A DNA stretch of 64,000 nucleotides from Cardinalis cardinalis (taxonomy: Eukaryota > Chordata > Aves > Passeriformes > Cardinalidae). The DNA lies in NCBI GenBank assembly GCA_014549065.1, contig JACDOX010000018.1, positions 7,176,151-7,240,150 of the forward strand, in the 5' to 3' direction. The position numbers and the translations under genes were made by a program. The notes under the pieces are model-generated. The model did not search any database and was not told the DNA's origin. It saw nothing but the letters and a program-made list of their open reading frames with translations. How positions within the stretch are numbered: the stretch's first letter is position 1; each line of letters opens with the position of its first letter. Below are positions 12,736-26,653 of this stretch, piece after piece.

Positions 12736-15700
12736 AAAGCCATTTTGAAATTGTCAGAAAAAACAAACCTCTCTTACAAGTGATTCTCCAAACTTATGGA
12801 GATGGGATTGTCAGAAAGACTGTAAATACAGCCCCTCTGTACCTGGTGTATAACAGTGCCATCCAAAGGTGGCAGGAAACACTTGAANGAATAGACATAA
12901 TGCCAGTCGGTTTAGAAACTTCTAATATATGCCTTCTAAAAGCTGTGTCTCATCTCTCAGTACTGTGTCTGCTTTCCTTGGAGGTGAAAGGCCAGGGGAT
13001 AATCTGCTGTACTGCNCCCTGGTTTGAGTTTCTGAAAACATCTTAAAGTCTTGGCAGGATTATCTCTGTTTAGCCCTAACCCTACCCCATGGAGAACACT
13101 GCTTTGTAGACACCTCAACAAAACTCATGTGATGAGGCCAGAGGAGCTTCCTTGAAACCTAGCTTGTTTTTTGAAAAAGTGCTGCCTTTGCTAATGTATT
13201 TTACTATCATATAATAAAAGAAATATTGGAGTGAGTTCTTACTAACAGAGATCATTGCCAACCAAAGAGAGCTCTATTATCCAGCTCAGGACTGTGACCT
13301 TGTTACATTAGTTCTGTGCCTGTTTAGTAAACAGGTAGTTAGGNAGGGACATATCCTTCCTTACTTTAGAACTCACCTTTAAAACTGCTTTCATCAGGGC
13401 TTCTGTCTAGTTCATCCTTCCAGTTCTATCAGAGAGACAGCTGTTTTAAAAAGCAGCTTTAAAAAAGTTTCTAAAAACAATGAGAGATACTGTTACATTT
13501 CACAACAGTAATGCTTTCACTGAAAACCAAAATCTAGCAGTAGGTCTCTCATAAAAGCTGTGTGCCTTGTGCATGGGTGTGTTTTCAATCTGCACACAAC
13601 TGTGACAAAAATAAGAGACAATGGATTTAGGGCTGGCATCTTTGTCCTTGCAAAAAGGATGCTTCTCCAGCTAACTATCTTTTGTTTCAGGTTAGCAAAT
13701 TCTATTGACAAGGTTTTCTATTTGGATGTGTTGTTTGCATTAAAAGGGGAAACAACTGTCAAAGAAGTCTTAACAAATATGCAAAACTTAAGAAAAAAAA
13801 AAGAAAAGCTTATCACGGATTAAACTTTGTACCACTTTGTCCGATGTAAAAAGAAGATAGTAGGAGACATGGGGATATATGCAATGAAGAGAAACAATAG
13901 AGTTTCTTAGAGGTTAATCCAGGTCTGCAGCTAAATACAAAAAGTTAATCTGACCAGAAGAGGATTTAGGCTAAATTCTAGAGGAAAACTTGTCACTTTA
14001 TGATCCAGTTGTACTAAACGAAAGGCTCTGTTTACAAAGAAGATTTTGGATCTGGGATCTATTGGGGCAGAAGTTACCTCCATGATTTCTTCCTTGTTCA
14101 ACACACCAGGGGATTTGTAGTCTGATAAACGATTTTTTTAAGATCTTCATTGTTACCTTCTTTCTTCTTTCTGAAAAAGAACAAGTGTTACAAAAAACAC
14201 ACTTAAGAAAGCACACAACTTTGACCTAAGGGCAAAAAGTCTTTGATAATGAAGACTTTGCAGTTTGTCAAATCTTGCAATAAACCAGCTTAATTGTCTT
14301 ATTTATTTCTATAGCTGAAAACAGTAAAATTATACATTTTCATATTTTGTTAACTCTTTATCTACATTTAGAAAATTCATGTTTTGTTGATTCTCCAAAA
14401 TGAAGGTGTGGTATCAAATATACTGGATTACAGCCGATGTTGGCTACTGAGGAGACACATTCTAAAATAAAAGGGCTAAAAAAAGTTACAAAATTTCCCC
14501 ACAGACTTGTCACTAGACACTTTAGTACTTTAAACTCAATTGTATATGATGAGCCATCATAGTTAGCATATNTTCTCACTGATTAGGAACAAACTAAGAA
14601 ATACGATATTTATTATCATATTAAAAATTAAAATTTCAATAAATAATAACCTTTTATTCTGACTTTACACAGATGGAAATATAAAACTATGGCTGTGACA
14701 CTTCAACTGAGAAAAAATTTGAAGAGATGTTAGTCATAAAGTTAATACAATTTATAACATATTTTTGTGCTTTTGTTGTCAAACAATAAGAATACTATTT
14801 TCCAAAAACTGGTTTTAGCCTCCACGTAATTAAGAAAAACAAAGAACTGGGATTTCACTGACTTGTAAAAAACGAGTTCTGAAGATTGAAATCTCTGACT
14901 TTGTAAGAAAGCTTGAAAAGTGTAAAGGACTTGAAAAGAGCAAATGGTTGATTATTCTTGAACTAAATATACATATTTGAGTAACACATTCTTCCCAATT
15001 TGGGCAGTAGCTGACGCATATGCAAACACTTCTATCTTTTGGCATCTCTTTTGAGTACACAAGTGTTAAAGTATAGCTGGCAATTACAAGGCAAGATCTT
15101 GTCTTATTCTTTTTTGAAGGAACTGAAAATCTGAGAGAAATGTTGTGTAATNCTTAGGACAAGACAAGTATTCATGTACATACCAAAAACTAAAGAAACA
15201 AAAATCAAGCTTGGTCTTGCTTCTNTGTGAGAGGATGGGGTATTTTCTCTTGTTGGACATAGGAAACCATTTTTTCTTAACAAAGAAACATAGTTCATAA
15301 CCCTCTTCATTTAATTAAACAGGCCACACTCACTGACTGGAGTGTCCCCTGGAAATTCTTAACTATTTCTCAGCTGTAAGACAAAGCGAACTAAGAAGAA
15401 AATCAAGAGGGGTAAGCATGTAAAAAATATTAAGGCATTCAGGGGCCACGATATTGAAGACTGCAGCTTTATTACAGATTCACTGCTACTACATAACATT
15501 TTACCACTTCTCGTTACTTCTGGCTCCTCTGTTATTGGCCTAGATACAGCAGTGTAATGGACTGAAAGACAATCAACAGCAACAGCAAAACCCCCCCACA
15601 AAACATTGCTATTTTGTTTATGCAAGAGATATAACAGAGTTTTTCTATAACAACTTTAGGGAAAATCCAGTTTGCTTTCCAATCTGTTGTCTATTTTTTC

Positions 15701-17214
15701 TCTTTTATTTCTACTTTTCCAAACCTCCCTTGTGACATCGTCATCTGTTCAGTACCCCTTGCAACCACTGTTCCTAAGGGGTCTGAACAGGAAAAAAGAC
15801 CATGGTACAGCCTATGGATTGTCTTCCAGGATAGACTTAGTGATGTCTAGAGGAGACATGATGTGAGAGATTTAGCGAGATGACAGAAGGGAGAGGAGAG
15901 CTGCATGCACCATCATCAGGTCTATGTTGCATTCAGACCCTTCCATTAAAGGAGCTAAGATGATCACCCTGCTTGCTTTCCAGTCAGACAACATATACCA
16001 TCAGTCTGAGGCAGCTGCACATCAGATCACTCATAGAGGTGAGGGAAAGGAAAATAAAACTTCTGTGAGCTGGCTGCGGACAAGAGAAAAATTTTGAAAG
16101 ACCCAGAACAGTTATGTGCATTGAATACATTCTGATTTGATGGTAAAAGACGTATTTGGGGCTCTGGAGATCTTCTAGATTAAGATTGCCTACTTTTTCT
16201 CATGTTTGATGCAGATACCAACTCTGAAACTTCTCCTCCTCTTTGAAGACCATGCTGGTGCCTAGGGAAGGACACATGTGCTGGGACAGCAGTGAATGGC
16301 TGGGACAAGTGATGGAGCTTGTGAACTTCCTGAAAGCCAGCTGGGGAAAGAAAAGCATAGAGGATTAAGAATGCACTTGCTGATGTTAAGGAACAGGCCA
16401 TGAAACATCCTTTAATGATGTCAGCCAAGTGATATTCCNAAAGATCACTCAGTTACTTGGTGTCTCAGGAAGCTTTGCCCCGTCATCTGAAATTATGCCT
16501 AGGGAAAATATCTGGGCATGCAAAAGAAAGATTCTAAACTGAAGATAAGTTTCTGTGAAAACACAATCAATGCCAGATAAAGCACTTTCATTAAATAGAT
16601 GAAACCACAAAGCTTATTAAGCTACCTGGAGCCACTCTGCTCTCCATCATGTCCACACAATGTAGGGACAGAAATTGTATGCCAGCTTTCTTTTAACTAC
16701 TCATCTGAGTGTGAACTTGAGTTTGATCCAACATAAACTCATCTCTCATATCTCCATAAACCCTTATTGTCTGCTATATCAGTAATGGACAAAAGAGCTG
16801 CTATTTCTGTTCAATTCCCTTTCACCAAGCAGTAACTTATTCAAGAAGGTGGTCAAAAATGTATGACCTATGAGAAAGGATGATGGCTGACCATGCCATG
16901 TTATTTAAAGGGGTAAATAGCATCAGATATCTTGGTATTTCATGGATGACCCTTGGCTTGATTGCTCAATACTTCATTTTTGGTGAAGCACTTACAGATA
17001 TGCATAAAAGGAGAAGGGGATGGCAAACTGAAAGATTTACAGTTGTTACAGTATTGAATTCACTTCACTAACAGGTAAACAATCTTCTGGAATTTGAGGC
17101 AGAACAGAATCATGTCCCTAGAAATCTGGAAGACACCAAAGTAGGCTCTGAAAATAATTACTTTAAGAAATATATTTTGCTTAGGGTTTCTGGGATGTCA
17201 CTGATAGAAACTAC
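12736..17214. other. Unique noncoding sequence
   Basis: Nothing recognisable. A moderately GC-richer piece at about 16,190-16,440 is open on the minus strand for 82 codons but shows no domain and no splice context that would make it an exon. Two adjacent telomere-like units at 13,074-13,088 are too few to be an interstitial telomere. Confidence 0.5.
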
Positions 17215-17231
17215 AAAAAAAAAAAAAAAAA
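17215..17231. repeat. A17 homopolymer
   Basis: Seventeen consecutive A residues. No processed-transcript sequence, AATAAA signal or target duplication lies beside it, so it is treated as a simple homopolymer rather than a retroposon tail. Confidence 0.85.
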
Positions 17232-19136
17232 GAATAATGTTTTTCTACCTTCTGCCATACAGGGAGAGGTTTATCTGTCACATTCTAACAGGGTCCAGCA
17301 TCTCTAAAAAGACTTCATTAGAAAGAGTTTTTCTTGTTGAGATGTAATACTGTTACACAAAAGACACAAAAGGCTTCTCTTTTCCCTTCTAACTTTAGTG
17401 AATGGCAGCCAAAGAATTCTGATCCAACCAAGAATCGATCACAAGAAAACAACCATANAGAGAGAAAACACACAAACAAGTGTGCTGGTATAGACCAAAG
17501 CATTGCATATCTCAAAGCACATATAATTTCCATNTGGAGTTTTTTCGTGGTTTGGGGTTTTCTTTTAGCAATGGATGAATGAACAAACCAAAAGCCTTGA
17601 TGGGCAGATTAGAGGTTGAAATGGAAAAGGACAGTAATGTTAAGATGAGTTAAAAGCTCTTTTTGACCCTATCCTTAACACCATCTCCCCAAATGCTTCC
17701 CCTGTGAACTTTTTGTGTTGTATTCAGTTTGCTGAAATAGGGGATAGAGAGGCCAAGCCAAGGATCTATCCCGCTTCATTGAGTAAAGCTAGCCTACCAG
17801 GGAAGGTGATGGGTTAGAAGTTAATACAAATGACAGTTCTAAGACAAAGTTAGCCAGCGCCTTCCTGTGGAGCCCAGTGCCAAGAAGGGGACCCCTGCTG
17901 ATCCCACTTCTTTACATTTCCTTTTGCTCTCCTTCCCCTTATCTATGGGTCCTGTCGTGCCAGGCCAGGGGATCCTTATTAAAATACAATGCACTGTCAC
18001 TAATAGAAGTGAGCAAAGCCTCATTAGCACAAGGGTTAGAAGAGGACTAGCTCTAATTACACCTTACTTGCTAGGGACAATCAAATGAATAGATAAACTC
18101 TTCAAGAGAGAAGTCAATTTTTTTCTTGCATTTGGCCAAGAGTGGTTTTCTTTTATATATTCCTTTAAAAGGAATTGAATGCTTCTAATGACAGTTCTTT
18201 TCTACAGAGATTCTTTCAGCTTATGGTGTCCACCAGAGGACATTTAAGTTGGCTGGGTGGGTGGCTAAGGGGCTGCATTCATTCCTGTGTTTGCCAGCAA
18301 AGGCACACTCTATAGCATGTACCACCTCCCATCGAAGATACAGCTGGGGAGGGGTAGGCTGTTCATTCAGATCCATCACACGGGTGCTCTTCTTTCCCTG
18401 AGCACACAGTTGGTGACCAAATTGTCCATTACAATGTTTGGAGTGCTGTTGTCACAACGCAGGGACATTACTGCTTGTCCTTGGGGCAGACATACCAGGA
18501 AAAACAAAAATGTGGAAAGGTAATGAGCACTGCGAGTCAGAGATTCACCTTAAAAAAGGGGACTGTAATTTTCTTTGCTTTGGTTTCACTTTCTAGCCCC
18601 CCTGAAAGACTAGACTTAAGAGCACAGGCATAAAGGGGTTAGGAATTAACAGCCTTTTGAGGAAAGACAATTTTTCATAATTTTGTGGGAAGTTCCTCAG
18701 ATTTTATAATCTCTACAAANTTTTCCTATTTTGCTATGCATTTTAGTACAATTCTTTAAAGTTCTAATTTAGCAGTAAAATCCCCTATCAGCAGTGATCT
18801 GGCTCTGGGTTCCCAATCAACATCCAAACTCTCGTAAGATATATCCTTAAGGAGTTTGTGTTGTGCTTGCAGGCTCTCTTATCCCCACAGAAATACTTAT
18901 CAGGCATCTGCACTACACTTGCCATAAGATATACACTTGAAAAGTATTTTCTAGACACATAGTTTGTTTTCTTGTTATGATTCATAATAGTTATCAACCT
19001 CATGTAAAGTTTTTATAACAGAATTAATTTGCCAGGATGTGCAGGTTTTATGACCTGCCATCAGTAGGTGAATTTACCAGAGCAGATGTTACAAAATTAC
19101 TACATCAGAGCTGTACTGCATTGTTTTGGAAGTTTC
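17232..19136. other. Unique noncoding sequence
   Basis: No gene or repeat recognised. Slightly GC-richer pieces at about 17,850-17,980 and 18,220-18,520 have short open frames on one or both strands that resemble no known protein. Confidence 0.5.
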
Positions 19137-19190
19137 TGGATCAAACCAGTGGTCCAGCTAATCTATCTCTTTTTCTCTGACAGCGCACTT
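19137..19190 (+). repeat. Possible relic of an ancient amniote interspersed repeat
   Basis: The stretch contains ATCAAACCAGTGGTCCAGC followed about 15 bases later by CTCTGACAG. From memory this resembles the start of a repeat common in turtle and archosaur genomes, in which 'gtcagaccagtggtccat' leads to 'ctgacagtggcc'. The match is recalled, not computed, covers only about 50 bp and carries several differences. The sequence after 19,190 no longer follows the family. Confidence 0.3.
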
Positions 19191-22100
19191 TGCTGGTGGT
19201 AAAAGCAAAAGGCAAGACTTTTTCTGAGTGTTATCCATCACTCNGCCGTTGGTTTATGCTGCGCTATCACATCCTCTGTGCGCAGGGTCAGACCACCTTC
19301 TTTCATCTAATTTAGGAAGCCTACAGATGGGTTTTCCCAAGTGCAGCTAAGAGAAACCACTGCAGCAAAAAGAGTGAAAATACAATAGCCACAACCCCCT
19401 TTCACTGATTTATAAACTGCTGGCTACATGAAAGGAAGAGGGGCTGGTTTCCTTTTGCAGCCCTGCTTTGACATATAAAGAGAGGACTCTCCTCTGCATT
19501 CCCACCTTTCTTCTGCTCCACCACTGTGCCAGTACTAGCCACCAATTTTTCTCCTAAAACTCAACCTAGTCTTTAACCAGAATTATGAGAGGCGGAGTTT
19601 TGTTTTTTTCATGTTCTAATGTGAAAATTATAAAATTTCCCAAAAGGAGCAAACCTCTGCAGAATATTCAAATCTTCTGACTGCCTGTGAAAGAAAAAAA
19701 TCTAAAATTTCATTAAAGGTGTTTTGTAGAGAAGAGCTGGTTTGGGTTTTTTTAAGAAAATGCTATAAATAATAATTAGTCATACAATATTTTTTGGATA
19801 ATACCAGTTTTTTCTTTGCAAATGTTGTCTTTTGGACTAATATAATCTTTAAAGGTGTTCAGTGGTTCTCAAGTCCAGTGGGCACAATACAAACATTTAT
19901 ATGAAATGTTTGAGTGGATCTGAGGTGAATACTTATCAAGAAACACCTTACCAGTAAATAGAACTCTCTATATGAAGCCATAATTGCACTAAGACTTTAA
20001 TCAGCTGGTTTAATACTACTTCTAGAGAAAATAGATGACAGCCATGAAAGCAGTTAGTAATCACTGCAGAAAATGTATCATATATTCTTTAATGAAGTCC
20101 CCAGCACATTCAGGATCTAGATCCATCTGCAGCTGATGTAGAAAAACTCCTTGCAGTGTCATCTCCAATGATCCCTGCAATGTAGCGATTAATTATTAAT
20201 TCAAAATATCCTTTCAACCTACATCAGAAATTATGGCCCCTTTTTCAATAGGCAAATTTTGATATTTTTTATAGTATCATTATAAAGACATGATTTACAA
20301 GGTTTTTCTTCTTTTCTATGTTGTTTGTTCATAGTGAATTCTTTCTTTGTGCTACTCCTTAATGAAAAAAAGCCTAAAACCAAAGCTATGGAAGTTAAAC
20401 TTAATGCAACAAATAATCAAAACTGTTTGAACACAAAACCATAGATAACTGCATCAGCTGGAACCTTTAGATGGCAAAGTATTCATAATGAAAGAGCACA
20501 AAGTGAAATTACTTTTCTTTAATTATATTTATATTAAACTTTGTTGAATGTTATACAATTAAATCAAATTAATTGTGTCTGAAAAATAAATTCTGAACAC
20601 AACCAGGCTTGAAAAAAGGGAGAGATAGATCAAAAAAGGATTGACTGTTGTTCAAGTAATGAGAACCTTCTTTTAAGTGTTTATCAATANGAAAGATAAT
20701 TTGCACAGTATATTTTCTAACAAAAGTCAGAATATGATTCAAACAAAGGGCTTGGTATTTAAACAACAGTCTCTTAAACATCATTCTGCAGAAAAGTTAA
20801 TTTTTCAGTGCTAGGATGTGTTTTTTTTTCTTTCAGGAGATATTCTCAGCTGNTGTACATTAGCCTCATACTGCTGATATGACAGGACCTAAGACAATTG
20901 TCATAGCTTTGAAGAGATTGATATATCTAGCTCAGAAAGTTGATATTTTTCACTATAATGTTCACATAAAAGACATGCTGTACTTCATGCATTATTTTAA
21001 AATCTTTATTTTCCATATAATTTTCCCTAGGTCTCTCTGATATTTTTGCTGCCATTGAGAATAAAGAACTGGAACAGAATGTTACTACTTCTAAATCAGT
21101 ATCAGTCTACAATGATCTTTAAAGGTATAAGGAAGTGCTTTAAGTGCCTTACATTCCATGAGATGTCAATTAGAATATAGAAGATTTCAATAATTGCTAG
21201 GGCAACTCAGCACTGCAGAACCTGATCTGAAAAGCAGAAGTTTTATCTTTCTTATTTATTTTTTATCATTATTATATTGTTAACGTTATCTTTTAGTGAT
21301 GCCAAAACTAACCCCACTCTTTCCAAAATGGGGAAGGTGTTTCACATTTGGTTTTATAAGTCNAAAAAATCATAAAGAAGAGAGCAGAAAAAATTGCCAC
21401 TTTTTATTTTTATAAGAATCCCCAACAATCTCAGTGAGGTTATAATGAGGCCATCTCTTACTGCTTTTCTCTAGGCTGGTATCAAAATTGGTAACTGCAA
21501 GAATAAGTTGACCTTACCTTGCAAAAAAAGCCCTCTAAAAATGGCAGTGAGAAAAAAAGCAAAACTCTTTGTCACACAGTCTAAAACATCAGGTCTGAGT
21601 AGCAGAAATCATGACACAGGAAGAAAGCAAACAGTTCAGAGCCTAAAAATATCTTTTGTCTTCCACTTAGCTGTGGTCCTATTATAGCTGAAGCAACAGA
21701 CACTATATTTTTTTTTCCTCTCTAACCTTTAGCTTAATAACTGTCTGTAAAGACTTCCTTTAAATGCAAATGTACTCCTCACAGCAAAAGTCGTGACCCT
21801 ATACTATATTACACACTGTAAATCCAGAAGAGAGCTACGATAAGCTATGAAACCTGGCACAGAAAAGAAAGGAAAAATCAGGTCTGGAGTATTAGTAAAC
21901 TGAGTAATATTTCAACAGTTTACATTTTGCACTATAAATGAAGTGGTATACACAAAATCCAAAAGGTGGTTTTATTTTTCAGTGAAGTTTTAGGAGATGT
22001 GTCAAATTATTGCATTTTCCCTGTGAAATGAAATCTGTTCTATTCTGGTTTTATTTGTCACCANAAGTATGCGACAGAGATTGAAAATTTTACACCTCAC

Positions 22101-23160
22101 ATCACCTTTCTTAGGGGATCTAGGACAACTGATATAATTAGCATCTCCTTTACTTATCAAACAAAAGGATATGCTTTACTGTGCAAGTCCATGCTTGCAA
22201 ATTGGTTTGCATGTAGAGGAAATTTACACCATAAAGAAAACAAGCATGGAAGTATCCATGGAGGAATCCACAGCTGGATGTAACTAGTGGGTGCCTTTGA
22301 AGGGGACATAGGACCAGGATTCAGGAGCATCCTAGCCCTCCCCAGTTGTCAGCAGACCATAGCTTTTGCTGACATGCAGCAAAAAATGTAAATCCCTCTT
22401 CGTGCCAGACACAGAGGTGGAACAGTGCAAAGGTTATAATTTCTTGTGCTACAAATGTCGTTCTCCAGTTACATTAAATCCTGCTCAGCTGTCATTAACT
22501 GTTTGTCCAGGGCTGACTCACACTGAGAAATAAGGCAGAACAAAGGAAAGCAGTACAGTTAAAATTAGATATAAGAAAGATGAGTCAAACTACTGTACTT
22601 CAGTAGTACTAGTGTGGAAAGCATTCTCCTTATTATAATGGTTTTCTGACAACCCCAAATAAATGGAGCCCCTAATTTGGATTTTTCAATTCTTCAGTGC
22701 AGATAAAGGGAATAGGCCATAAATATTCCATTCAGTTGCTTTCAAAGTGGGATGAAAAATCAGGGTATGGGCATGCAGAGACACGGAAAGGACAATTTTT
22801 CAGGCTTAGCAAGTCAACCAGGCCCACTGAAAGCACAGGGGACCCAATTTGATTAATTGCTGCANCCTCTTAGATCCCATAAACCTTCTGTAAGCCTTTT
22901 CTCACCCTTCCCCACAGATTTCACTTGGCATTTGCATGCTGGAAGGGCATGTACCAGAGAACCCCAGGAACTGCATATTTGCTTGCAAAGACAAATATGA
23001 TGGCTGTCTTGTGGGTTTTCTGCCACATGTATGAGATGCCTCATAAAAATCCACATTCTTCCCACCAAGGGCTACATTTTTTTTTCCATGGTAAGCCTTA
23101 TTGTACAAGGGCTTATGAAAGCTACAGGGAAAGGAAATATGAAATAGAGAGGGTGAATTT

Positions 23161-23252
23161 TTTCATGGTTTTCTGTTTGTTTTTCTTGTTTGTTTTTTGG
23201 TGTTGTTTTGTTGTGTTTTATTTTGTTTTTTGTTTTTTTTTTAATTCTAAGT
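23161..23252. repeat. T/G-rich low-complexity stretch
   Basis: An almost uninterrupted run of T with regularly spaced G (TTTG, TGTT and T6-T10 blocks) over about 90 bp. The Phe/Val/Leu-rich open frames crossing it are products of this composition. Confidence 0.8.
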
Positions 23253-23531
23253 AAATATTTGTCTTTACTGGATGACAGAAAGGAAAGACTATATCAAAAT
23301 ACAATGGACTCAGAGTTCTACCTGGCCTCTAAATCAACTCAGTCATTATCTTTAACCTTATCAATATCCTAAATGTCAGCTGAGCAAGGCAGATAGAAAA
23401 TTTCAGTAAACAGAGCAGAGAACAACAGGGAGGATATGGTAATCTAAATCAGAAATCAATCATCCAAGAAGCTTTTCAAATGGAAAAGAAAAAAAAAAGA
23501 GGCAATCAACTGCCAGCCATTCTCCCCCAGC

Positions 23532-23546
23532 AAAAAAAAAAAAAAA
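23532..23546. repeat. A15 homopolymer
   Basis: Fifteen A residues, flanked by CCCCCAGC on the left and GG followed by T7 on the right. No retroposed sequence is recognisable beside it. Confidence 0.8.
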
Positions 23547-25391
23547 GGTTTTTTTCCTCTGTCTTCCTTTCATGTGCACCACAGTGTTTCTGCAAACAAA
23601 AATAATAAGGGCTCTCAGGTCCTTCAAACAAAGTGAAACATAATCCCTTCATGGAGAATGCATCAATAAATGAATGGAGTTCCTCAGTTTGTTTGGAACA
23701 GTAGTATCAGCTATGCTTGGGGATCTTAATAATATTCTTATTAAGAACCAGAGCAGTTGAGTTGATTTGTTTTTCCTGTAACACCTGAAGCANCAAAAGT
23801 CCAGTGAGAGTGTAAGAAATGGTTTTACTTAGGTCAGACTTTGAAAATCATTTTCCCTCCTTGGCAGCAGCCTGTCAGTCAAGCTCCACAGGAGAGGAAA
23901 GGGTCATCTTGCCAATGTAATTTCTGAGAAGAAAGAAGTAGAGTTGCATGTTACAGAGGTATTAATATGCCACTGAGAACAACCTGCAAGAAAAAACAAA
24001 ATCTGATTTATTAGCTTCCAAAATTACCTTGAGAATTTAATTTTCTTATCATAGCCACAGCCTGTACCCTAATGGTTGAAAAATCCAGATGCCTGGTTTT
24101 GTATTTCTTAAACTTTCTTGCTTATCTAGAAGTACAGACTTTCAAGGCAGGAACATTGTATAACTAATTGTTTTGAGTTGTTCTCACACAACTGGAAGTT
24201 GCTTGAGCTGACAGACATTATTACAATACCAAAAAACCCCCACAGACCAGACCTCTAGCTAGTTAAAGTAATACAGCTTCTTTAAAAATGAATAAGTCCT
24301 CTCTTATATCTATCAGCTAAACAGCAGGGTCCTGATTTTCAAAACTCTGAAAATCATGGTTCTATCAATAATTTCTACTTCATATTTTCATCATCGGTTA
24401 ATTATAATACAAATTTATTTGCAGAAGTAGTTATTTAAACTCAGAGCCCAAGCAGTCTTTCACTGCAAAGTCTTTCATTACAAAGTGCAGTAAGTTTCAC
24501 ATTAAACCAAATAAACTAGGGAAAGCTTACTGCTTGGTATCACCTGCTGAAAAATGCAAAAATTTGGAAACTGGGTGTAATTTACAGGAGAAAAATATTA
24601 TTCAATCTAACTCCCAGAAACTCAAAAGAATAATTTAATACCAAGCCATTAATAGCTCAGATAGTCCTCCCTCACTTTTCAGGTATGATTTCAGTGACTC
24701 TACTACAGCAAATTTTAGCATTGCAAATTTAATGTTTGTTTAATGGTAATTAAAGGCATGCCTCTTAGTAAGCAATGCCTACTAAGCATCACTGTGACAA
24801 ATATAATTCAAAGATTTCCAAAAAAGGTATTCATTGGTCTAAAATCCTATGCCCTGTTTGGGATTTGGACAGCACTGGTGGAGAACACAGACTGTTGTCT
24901 CTGGTTCAGTCTCTTTAAATATGTGCAATATGTGGACCACTATCAAATTATTTGTCTTTCACTACCCTGCAAAANCAACTACTGCAATCTATCATCTGGA
25001 AACTGGGTTATTTGTAAAGATACCTTGATTCAGCCACAAGTGCATGTTACATCCCTGCATGGAAAAGTATACCCCTCAAGNTTCTTTCCCTCCAACAGCT
25101 TTGCAACCTCTGAGTCTTCACAGCTTGCTCTCAGTTCCTTCTTATACCATTGTTTCACCAGACTGGAGTGATCTGAATATTTCATTTCAAGAAGCAGCAT
25201 TTCTGAAAGAATAAAATTATCTGCAATTTAAGTGGTATATATAAAGATTCAGTACATAACTGGGGAGACCCCATCTGTTCCTCAGTAAATTATTTTCTGA
25301 GAAGTTCATTCTCAAAATTACTATTTTCTAAGACAAAAAAGATGTTTTCCTGTTTATAAAGAGATTTCTTCCACAGTCACAGGTAACTCAA

Positions 25392-25417
25392 AATAATGCT
25401 ATGCCTATAGCATTATT
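25392..25417. repeat. Perfect 11-bp inverted repeat (hairpin, 4-nt loop)
   Basis: The arms AATAATGCTAT and ATAGCATTATT are exact reverse complements separated by GCCT. The decamer CCTATAGCAT, which spans loop and right arm, recurs about 25 bases downstream, so the area also holds a direct repeat. Confidence 0.9.
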
Positions 25418-26400
25418 ATAATAATATTCCTATAGCATCAGGTATGAACACCTGCAAGGCAACGTGTTTCAACCAATAACCATTTGTCAGTATAGTTTCA
25501 ACACTGATATATAGGTCATTATTAAGGTTGAGTTGCTCTTGACTGCTCACCTTTACAGCATATGCCATTTTATTTTAGATTGCAGCTAATGATAAAGAAG
25601 GAAAACAATAAAATCNGGATGATCAGTTCTTGGGAATAGATATTTTATGAGTAGCAGTTTATAAGATGAGTCACAGAATAAAATAAACAGTATAGTTTGG
25701 GGCTTTGGTTTGGATTTTTGTTGCTGTAAATTCCTAGAAAACTGGGATTTGATTAATTACACATCACTCTCATTACTTTAGCAGGTAACCCTTGCATAAC
25801 ACCCTAAAACACAGCAACTATCTTTTACATAAACACCTCCAAAACTTTTCTATTAAAATGAAAAGATATATCATAGTTCTTAGCAATAAGCATTGACAAA
25901 GCTAATTACAGTACAACACATACAGCCCTTTGCATGCCTGAAAAATCTCACTTAAATCAATATAATTACATGTGACTTAATTAACACCAAATTTATTCTG
26001 TATTTAATATCAGTAGTCTGAATCTTTCAGTCCTTAGGTGCTTACTGCCACTTGAAAAACTAACAGTCAAAATGTTTCAATGNGAGAATATATGGGTCAT
26101 GGACGTGGCAATTTTATATCTATGAAATCTTCGAAAACAAATCATCACTTAAAGTGAGTATGCTGTATCTTCAGTGAATACTTGACTACCTAAAAGCTTG
26201 TGATAGCTATATTGCTAAAGAAAAAAGATTGTACATTTGTTGATACCTGTCCTACTTTTATAACCCTATCATTCTGAGCTCTTAGAATTTTATACACAAA
26301 TTTAGCAAGTGAAAAAATCTGTACCACCCTTTGTGTAACTCTTTGGGACCATTTTATACTTTGATAACTATACATTATTTCTCAAGCCATCTGCGTCAGC

Positions 26401-26429
26401 AATTCTATAGACTATATAATTCTATAGAC
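26401..26429. repeat. Direct repeat, 12-bp identical units at 17-bp period
   Basis: AATTCTATAGAC occurs at 26,401-26,412 and again at 26,418-26,429, and the similarity continues a few bases past each copy. It is a small tandem duplication in AT-rich DNA. Confidence 0.8.
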
Positions 26430-26653
26430 CTTATAATGGCCATGTTAATAATTTTGAGTCCAGAGATGTAGTATTTGATTGAGGCACTCTGTTGGTTTGG
26501 CTACCATTTATGGATTAATCACACTGTTTTCTCATTTTGAGGAATGCACACAATGTACCATAACGTAGAATTAAACGGCAAGACAAAAACTACTTATTCA
26601 ATACTATTAAATAAATTCAAATTCCTACCTATTCAGTAGCAAAATTGTTCTTT

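Larger units (their letters stand above)
19191..26653. other. Unique noncoding sequence with low-complexity islands
   Basis: Single-copy-looking DNA with no supported gene. It contains a T/G-rich stretch at 23,161-23,252, an A15 run at 23,532-23,546, a perfect hairpin at 25,392-25,417 and a direct repeat at 26,401-26,429. The longest open frame (24,743-25,171, 142 codons, plus strand) has random composition, two unresolved codons and no domain. Confidence 0.5.

Noticed and set aside
13074..13088. Telomere-like CCCTAACCCTA
   Set aside because: Two units only, with no extended array, so it is not an interstitial telomeric sequence.
24743..25171. 142-codon open frame on the plus strand
   Set aside because: It has two unresolved codons, random composition and no domain.
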